15,854 nt of DNA from assembly GCA_030043215.1 (NCBI GenBank), contig JASHYG010000111.1, positions 1-15,854 of the forward strand. Direction: 5' to 3'. This stretch comes from Gammaproteobacteria bacterium. Lineage in GTDB: Bacteria > Pseudomonadota > Gammaproteobacteria > Steroidobacterales > Steroidobacteraceae. A program made the translations under genes and the position numbers. This document shows positions 15,125 to 15,854 of this stretch, one piece after another; the stretch's first letter is position 1; each line of letters begins with the position of its first letter. The notes beneath the pieces were generated by a model. That model did no database searches. It was given only the letters and a program-made list of their open reading frames with translations, and was not told the DNA's origin.

Positions 15125-15135
15125 CGGCCTCCTGC

Positions 15136-15669
15136 CTACAGCCCCCTCGCGAGATCGCTGCGTGCCATACGCTCAAGCACGCAGAAAGCCATCGGATAGG
15201 CATGCCGCGCATCCGCCGGGCGGGGCTCTCGGTGAGTCTCGTGCCAGGCCGCCTCATCGAGCGGCGGGAAGACCGTATCGCCCTCGATGCTCGCCAGCAC
15301 CCGCGTGAGGTAGATGCGCCGGGCCCCAGGCAGCGCGAGCCGATACACCTCGGCTCCACCCACGACGATCAGCTCTGGGACATCACCTGCCCGCTCCACG
15401 GCCTCATCCAGCGAATGAACGACGACCGCCCCCGCCGCCGACCAATTGCGCGAGCGCGTGAGCACGAGGCTCGTGCGCCCCGGCAGCGGCTTGCCGATCG
15501 AGTCGAAGGTCTTGCGCCCCATCAGCATGGGCTTGCCCATCGTGAGGGATTTGAAGCGCTTCAAGTCGTCGGGCAGGTGCCACGGCATGCCGCTGTCGCG
15601 CCCGATGACACCGTTCTCCGCCACCGCGACGATGAGCGAGATCAGCGGCCGCGCCGGTCCCGCCGCCAT
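15136..15669 (-). CDS. folA: Dihydrofolate reductase (type I)
   Basis: FolA reduces dihydrofolate to tetrahydrofolate with NADPH in the cytoplasm and is the trimethoprim target. The 177-residue protein shows ISLIVAVAENGVIG, then MPWHLPDDLKRF with D35 equivalent to E. coli D27, MGRKTFDSIGKPLPGRT, the NADPH-loop VVGGAEVYRLALP and LASIEGDTVFPPLD. The ATG at 15669 is chosen because it gives the family N-terminus, has GGAG on the minus strand about 5 nt upstream, and overlaps the kup stop by one base (TGATG). The frame is open further upstream, but that part is inside kup. It is convergent with the ATPase gene (11-nt gap, no visible terminator). In E. coli folA lies beside apaH; here about 7 kb separates them. 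Confidence 0.96.
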   Translation of the reverse strand: MAAGPARPLISLIVAVAENGVIGRDSGMPWHLPDDLKRFKSLTMGKPMLMGRKTFDSIGKPLPGRTSLVLTRSRNWSAAGAVVVHSLDEAVERAGDVPELIVVGGAEVYRLALPGARRIYLTRVLASIEGDTVFPPLDEAAWHETHREPRPADARHAYPMAFCVLERMARSDLARGL

Positions 15670-15854
15670 CAAATCTCCACGACGGTATTGAGAATCACGA
15701 GGTCGCGCGCGGGCATGCGGAAGAACTCCGCGGAGCTCGCGCTGCGGCGCTGCATGCGCGCGAACAGCCGGCGCTTGAGGCCCTGCCATCCCGGCCGCGG
15801 GCGCGCGATCACGACGTGCTGGCCGATGAAGAAGGAGCAATCCTCGAGATAGAC
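15669..15854 (-). CDS. kup: Kup potassium uptake protein, C-terminal end (5' part beyond window)
   Basis: The minus-strand frame from the window edge to the TGA at 15671-15669 encodes the last 61 residues of a Kup/HAK-type K+ transporter. The segment has the family tail pattern: FFIGQHVVIARPRPGW (S-Y/F-F-x-G-R/Q-x-x-x-x), KRRLFARMQRRS, SSAEFFRMPARDLV, and the last residues NTVVEI, matching the usual ending GxQVEI. This is the cytosolic C-terminal domain after the membrane region. The stop overlaps the folA ATG, so kup and folA are probably co-transcribed. The call rests on a short fragment but the ending is distinctive. Confidence 0.85.
   Translation of the reverse strand, partial: VYLEDCSFFIGQHVVIARPRPGWQGLKRRLFARMQRRSASSAEFFRMPARDLVILNTVVEI

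Noticed and set aside
15125..15135. Bidirectional terminator between the convergent ATPase and folA genes
   Set aside because: The 11-nt gap is too short and neither it nor the flanking codons show a stem with a T-run.

Overview
The window is GC-rich, tightly packed bacterial chromosome that looks gammaproteobacterial. The best clue is the order lptD-surA-pdxA-rsmA-apaG-apaH, the classical gammaproteobacterial outer-membrane/housekeeping operon, with an amgK-type sugar kinase gene diverging from lptD. A eukaryote-like kynurenine route, used in some bacteria for NAD synthesis, together with the high GC suggests a Xanthomonadales/Steroidobacter-like lineage. That placement is inference from gene content only.

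Layout. (1) Positions 1-684, minus strand: amgK, cut by the window edge. (2) 755-8029, plus strand: lptD, surA, pdxA, rsmA, a universal stress protein gene, apaG and apaH, with gaps of 0-54 nt and several stop/start overlaps. The stress gene is not part of the textbook operon. (3) 8043-12124, plus strand: four kynurenine-pathway genes (3-hydroxyanthranilate dioxygenase, a cyclase-family kynurenine formamidase candidate, kynureninase, kynurenine 3-monooxygenase), starting 13 nt after apaH. (4) 12145-13674, plus strand: an M20 metallopeptidase gene with a signal peptide. (5) 13675-13792: a 118-nt gap holding a near-consensus promoter and short inverted repeats. (6) 13793-15124, plus strand: a DUF4143-type AAA ATPase, probably translated from a leaderless or nearly leaderless mRNA. 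(7) 15136-15854, minus strand: folA, overlapping the 3' end of a kup potassium-transporter gene that runs off the window.

How the parts work together. LptD and SurA serve outer-membrane assembly: SurA chaperones beta-barrel proteins, LptD among them. AmgK recycles peptidoglycan amino sugars. PdxA makes PLP, the cofactor needed by the downstream kynureninase. The four kynurenine genes would convert N-formylkynurenine to 2-amino-3-carboxymuconate semialdehyde, the precursor of quinolinate and NAD. Tryptophan 2,3-dioxygenase, the entry enzyme, is not in the window. From lptD to the M20 gene, eleven-plus genes run in one direction with no gap above about 55 nt, so long co-transcripts are plausible.

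I found no RNA genes, CRISPR arrays, insertion sequences or phage genes, and no gene-free stretch over 300 bases. I see no clearly new multi-gene system. The most interesting points are the addition of the kynurenine cluster to the lptD-apaH operon, a symmetric -10 element shared by amgK and lptD, two separate 15-bp in-frame tandem repeats in adjacent kynurenine genes, an unusual metal-site motif in the formamidase, and the repeat-decorated leaderless promoter of the ATPase gene.
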